Shown here piece by piece: positions 5,101 through 7,112 of a stretch of DNA of 7,112 nt. The notes under the pieces are model-generated. The model did not search any database, was not told the origin of the DNA, and was given only the letters and a program-made list of their open reading frames with translations. The number at the start of each line of letters is the position of its first letter. Position 1 is the stretch's first letter. The DNA is from DASQJJ01 sp035631115 (GTDB lineage: Bacteria > Patescibacteriota > Microgenomatia > Levybacterales > UBA12049). The stretch lies in the NCBI GenBank assembly GCA_035631115.1, contig DASQJJ010000085.1, forward strand, positions 1 to 7,112, in the 5' to 3' direction. Position numbers and translations under genes: made by a program.

Positions 5101-5982
5101 ATGTGGTTTTTTCTTGCATTAGTATCTGCAATTTTTTACTCATTTAGAGGTATTTTAGAAAAACGAATAATACACAATGTAGATAAATACGTTTTAGGTT
5201 TGGCAATACGATTATTTGCTCTTCCTTTTTTTCTTATTCCCTTCTTGTTTAAACCATCTGCTATTCTTTTGCCTCATCAGTTAAATTTTCACTTTTGGCT
5301 GGCGTTAATTATAGTGTGTTTTATATCGACGCCGCTCGAAACAATTTTGTACTATAAAGCACTAAAAAAAGAAGAAGTTACATTAATTCTTCCAATCTTA
5401 ACATTAGGCCCTGCTTTAACAGTTCTATGGGGAAGTGTTCTGCTTAAAGAAATACCAACAGCACTTTCTTTAGTAGGACTTTCTATTATTGTTTTTGGAA
5501 TCTATTCACTTAAATTAGATTACGCAAAAGAAGGACTCCTAGAGCCGTTTCGACATCTAAAAAATAATACTGCAATACGACTAATGTTTGTTGTCATGAT
5601 ATCTACAAGCTTGAGTAGTATTTTAGATAAAGTAGGTGTTACCAGTTCCAATAGTTATGTATGGGGTATAGCTAATTACACATTGGTTTCAGTATCTTTA
5701 GGAATTATAGCTTTCATAAAAGCCAAACATTCTCTGCATCAGTTGTATACGCACTGGGTGCAGTTTTTTATAATAGGGATTTTTGTTGCTGCATATACAC
5801 TCCTCAATTTCCTGGCATTGGAGTCAGGTTTTGTTGGCTATGTAAGCGCTATTCGTGCGTCATACATATTTTTTACTATGATTTTAGGAATAATTTTTCT
5901 TAAGGAAAAGGATGCAAAAAAGAAACTACTTGCGGGCGTATTTATTGTTATCGGGCTTGTTTTAATTAAAATCTTTGGGTGA
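5101..5982 (+). CDS. EamA/DMT-superfamily transporter
   Basis: This encodes 293 aa, the usual size for the drug/metabolite transporter superfamily, with about ten hydrophobic helices in two similar halves. The first half starts MWFFLALVSAIFYSFRGILEK and includes the typical EamA segment ETILYYKALKKEEVTLILPILTLGPALTVLWGSVLLKE (79-115). The second repeats the pattern with LLNFLALESGFVGYVSAIRASYIFFTMILGIIFLKEK (235-271). Both end in the Glu-containing turn (LLKE, FLKEK) that closes EamA halves. It probably exports or exchanges a small metabolite in the cytoplasmic membrane; the substrate cannot be told. The gene starts 9 bp after holA with no ribosome binding site and no clear promoter, so cotranscription with holA is likely. 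It ends with TGA. Confidence 0.88.
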   Translation: MWFFLALVSAIFYSFRGILEKRIIHNVDKYVLGLAIRLFALPFFLIPFLFKPSAILLPHQLNFHFWLALIIVCFISTPLETILYYKALKKEEVTLILPILTLGPALTVLWGSVLLKEIPTALSLVGLSIIVFGIYSLKLDYAKEGLLEPFRHLKNNTAIRLMFVVMISTSLSSILDKVGVTSSNSYVWGIANYTLVSVSLGIIAFIKAKHSLHQLYTHWVQFFIIGIFVAAYTLLNFLALESGFVGYVSAIRASYIFFTMILGIIFLKEKDAKKKLLAGVFIVIGLVLIKIFG

Positions 5983-6021
5983 GAATATTCTGACAAAAAT
6001 TGGACAAAAGTATGCATTCTG

Positions 6022-6050
6022 TTGACAGGTATCTTCAAGAGATTTAGAAT
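6022..6050 (+). promoter_or_regulatory. Promoter of the phosphomannomutase gene
   Basis: A perfect TTGACA (6022-6027), a spacer of exactly 17 bp and TAGAAT (6045-6050, 5 of 6) form the best promoter in the window. Transcription would begin at about 6057, on or beside the first base of an in-frame ATG. Upstream lie two related 8-mers 11 bp apart, TGACAAAA (5991-5998) and GGACAAAA (6002-6009), and a perfect palindrome AGAATATTCT (5982-5991). These could be regulator sites. Confidence 0.75.
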
Positions 6051-6062
6051 ATGACAATGGTG

Positions 6063-7112
6063 ATGGATCCCAAAATCTTCAAGGCATACGACATACGAGG
6101 TATATACCCTACCCAAATGGACGAGTCGGCAATAAAAGATATTGTCACAGCAATTTACACCTATTTTACGCAAAAAATCTCCAACGACAGACAACTCACT
6201 GTCCTTCTTAGCTATGATATGCGTCTTTCTGGGCCAAAGCTATATCCTGTTGCTAAAAAGACTCTTATTGATTTGGGAGCACATGTAGTTGATGCAGGAA
6301 TGCTATCTACCCCATCTTTCTATTTTGCAGTATCAAAATATGGATATGATTGTGGTATCCAAATTACTGCTTCTCACAATCCTCCAGAATATAATGGTGC
6401 AAAATTTGTCATGAATTCGCCACAAGGACTTCTTAAAATTGGTAAGGGTACAGGAATGGATGAAATCAAAGAAATGGCACTGCGTGGAGCAACATATAGT
6501 GCAAAATTTAAAGGGCTTATAGAGGAGAAAACAGGCATTTTAGAAGATGAAGTAGACAATGCACTTGGAATTTTCGGTAATCCCCAACTGAAAAAATTTA
6601 AAATTGTTGCAGATCCGGCAAATGCCATGGGAGCCACATACATTCAGGCACTTTTCGATAAGGTCCCTGCAGATTTAATAAAAATGAATTTCGAGCTGGA
6701 TGGTAGCTTTCCTGCTCATCAGCCAGACCCACTTAATTTCGAAAATTTAAAGGATTTGCAAAAAAGAGTCTTGGAGGAGAAAGCAGATTTTGGAATTGCT
6801 CCAGATGGAGATGGTGATAGGCTGTATTTTATCGATGAGAATGGAGAGGTTGTGCCAGCAACAATTATTACAGGAATTGTTGCAAGAGAGCTTCTTAAAG
6901 ATAATCCGGGAGAGACTGTGCTTTTTGATATTCGATATATTTTAGGGTCTAAAAAGATTGTAGAAGAATTTGGTGGTAAATATGGGGTTACAAAAGTGGG
7001 TCATGCCTTTATTACTAAAGCTATGGAAGAAACAGGGGCAATCTTTGCAGGAGAATCCTCTGGACACTTTTATTTTCGGGCAACAGGAAATGCCGAGTCT
7101 CAAGTTGCAATT
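6063..7112 (+). CDS. manB: Phosphomannomutase/phosphoglucomutase (5' part; runs off window)
   Basis: The 350 visible residues are most of an alpha-D-phosphohexomutase of about 450 aa, which interconverts sugar 6- and 1-phosphates to supply nucleotide sugars. Domain 1 starts FKAYDIRG (6-13) and carries the phosphoserine loop ITASHNP with catalytic S104. Domain 2 leads to the metal loop PDGDGDR (D248, D250, D252). Domain 3 has VGHAFI (312-317) and the sugar-binding loop GESSGH (330-335). All key residues are intact, and the C-terminal phosphate-binding domain is beyond the window. In-frame ATGs at 6051, 6057 and 6063 could all be starts. The family usually begins near MDPKIFKAYDIRG, so I chose 6063. 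The promoter puts the transcript start near 6057, which excludes 6051. There is no Shine-Dalgarno motif. Whether mannose, glucose or both are used cannot be told from sequence; the symbol manB (cpsG in some species) is by family. It probably feeds surface-glycan synthesis. Confidence 0.92.
   Translation, partial: MDPKIFKAYDIRGIYPTQMDESAIKDIVTAIYTYFTQKISNDRQLTVLLSYDMRLSGPKLYPVAKKTLIDLGAHVVDAGMLSTPSFYFAVSKYGYDCGIQITASHNPPEYNGAKFVMNSPQGLLKIGKGTGMDEIKEMALRGATYSAKFKGLIEEKTGILEDEVDNALGIFGNPQLKKFKIVADPANAMGATYIQALFDKVPADLIKMNFELDGSFPAHQPDPLNFENLKDLQKRVLEEKADFGIAPDGDGDRLYFIDENGEVVPATIITGIVARELLKDNPGETVLFDIRYILGSKKIVEEFGGKYGVTKVGHAFITKAMEETGAIFAGESSGHFYFRATGNAESQVAI

Noticed and set aside
1..7112. CRISPR array, transposase, integrase, toxin-antitoxin or phage module
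   Set aside because: No regularly spaced direct repeats and no protein with motifs of these systems were seen. The repeats at 3080, 3121 and 4866 are too few and irregularly placed for CRISPR.

Overview
The window is AT-rich and uses the standard stop codons, with TGA as a stop (ends of the 581 and 5101 genes), so it is not a TGA-recoding lineage. Proteins are short for their families (HolA of 235 aa). Neither tRNA gene encodes CCA. Most start codons lack a Shine-Dalgarno motif but sit just downstream of a -10-like box. Together these features suggest a Candidate Phyla Radiation (Patescibacteria) bacterium, perhaps of the Microgenomates type. This is an inference from style and gene content; no marker gene here fixes the phylum.

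Left part (1-1490): the last codons of an unidentified gene, then three small genes I cannot assign: a basic helical protein with a Pro/Ala tail, an 80-aa membrane protein, and a 100-aa protein with an internal duplication. Two tRNA genes lie among them, tRNA-Glu(UUC) at 932-1005 and tRNA-Lys(UUU) at 1417-1488, each with a recognisable sigma-70-type promoter.

Middle part (1495-4339): two divergent genes. On the minus strand is a polytopic membrane protein resembling GT-C (PMT/ArnT-like) lipid-linked-sugar glycosyltransferases. On the plus strand is an exported clan GH-A-like glycoside hydrolase with both catalytic glutamates visible. The 112-bp gap between them holds an imperfect hairpin made of two inverted copies of a short repeat. 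A third copy lies in frame inside holA.

Right part (4384-7112): holA (DNA polymerase III delta subunit), an EamA/DMT transporter 9 bp downstream and probably cotranscribed, and then phosphomannomutase/phosphoglucomutase, which runs off the window end. The mutase has the best promoter in the window, and its predicted transcription start falls on one of its candidate ATG codons.

The glycosyltransferase, glycoside hydrolase and sugar-phosphate mutase fit a loose surface-glycan theme: activated-sugar supply, transfer outside the membrane, and trimming. They are not one operon. I found no CRISPR array, transposase, phage module or convincing novel multi-gene system. The points most worth a second look are the dispersed palindromic repeat, the apparently leaderless gene starts, and the duplicated 100-aa protein between the tRNA genes.
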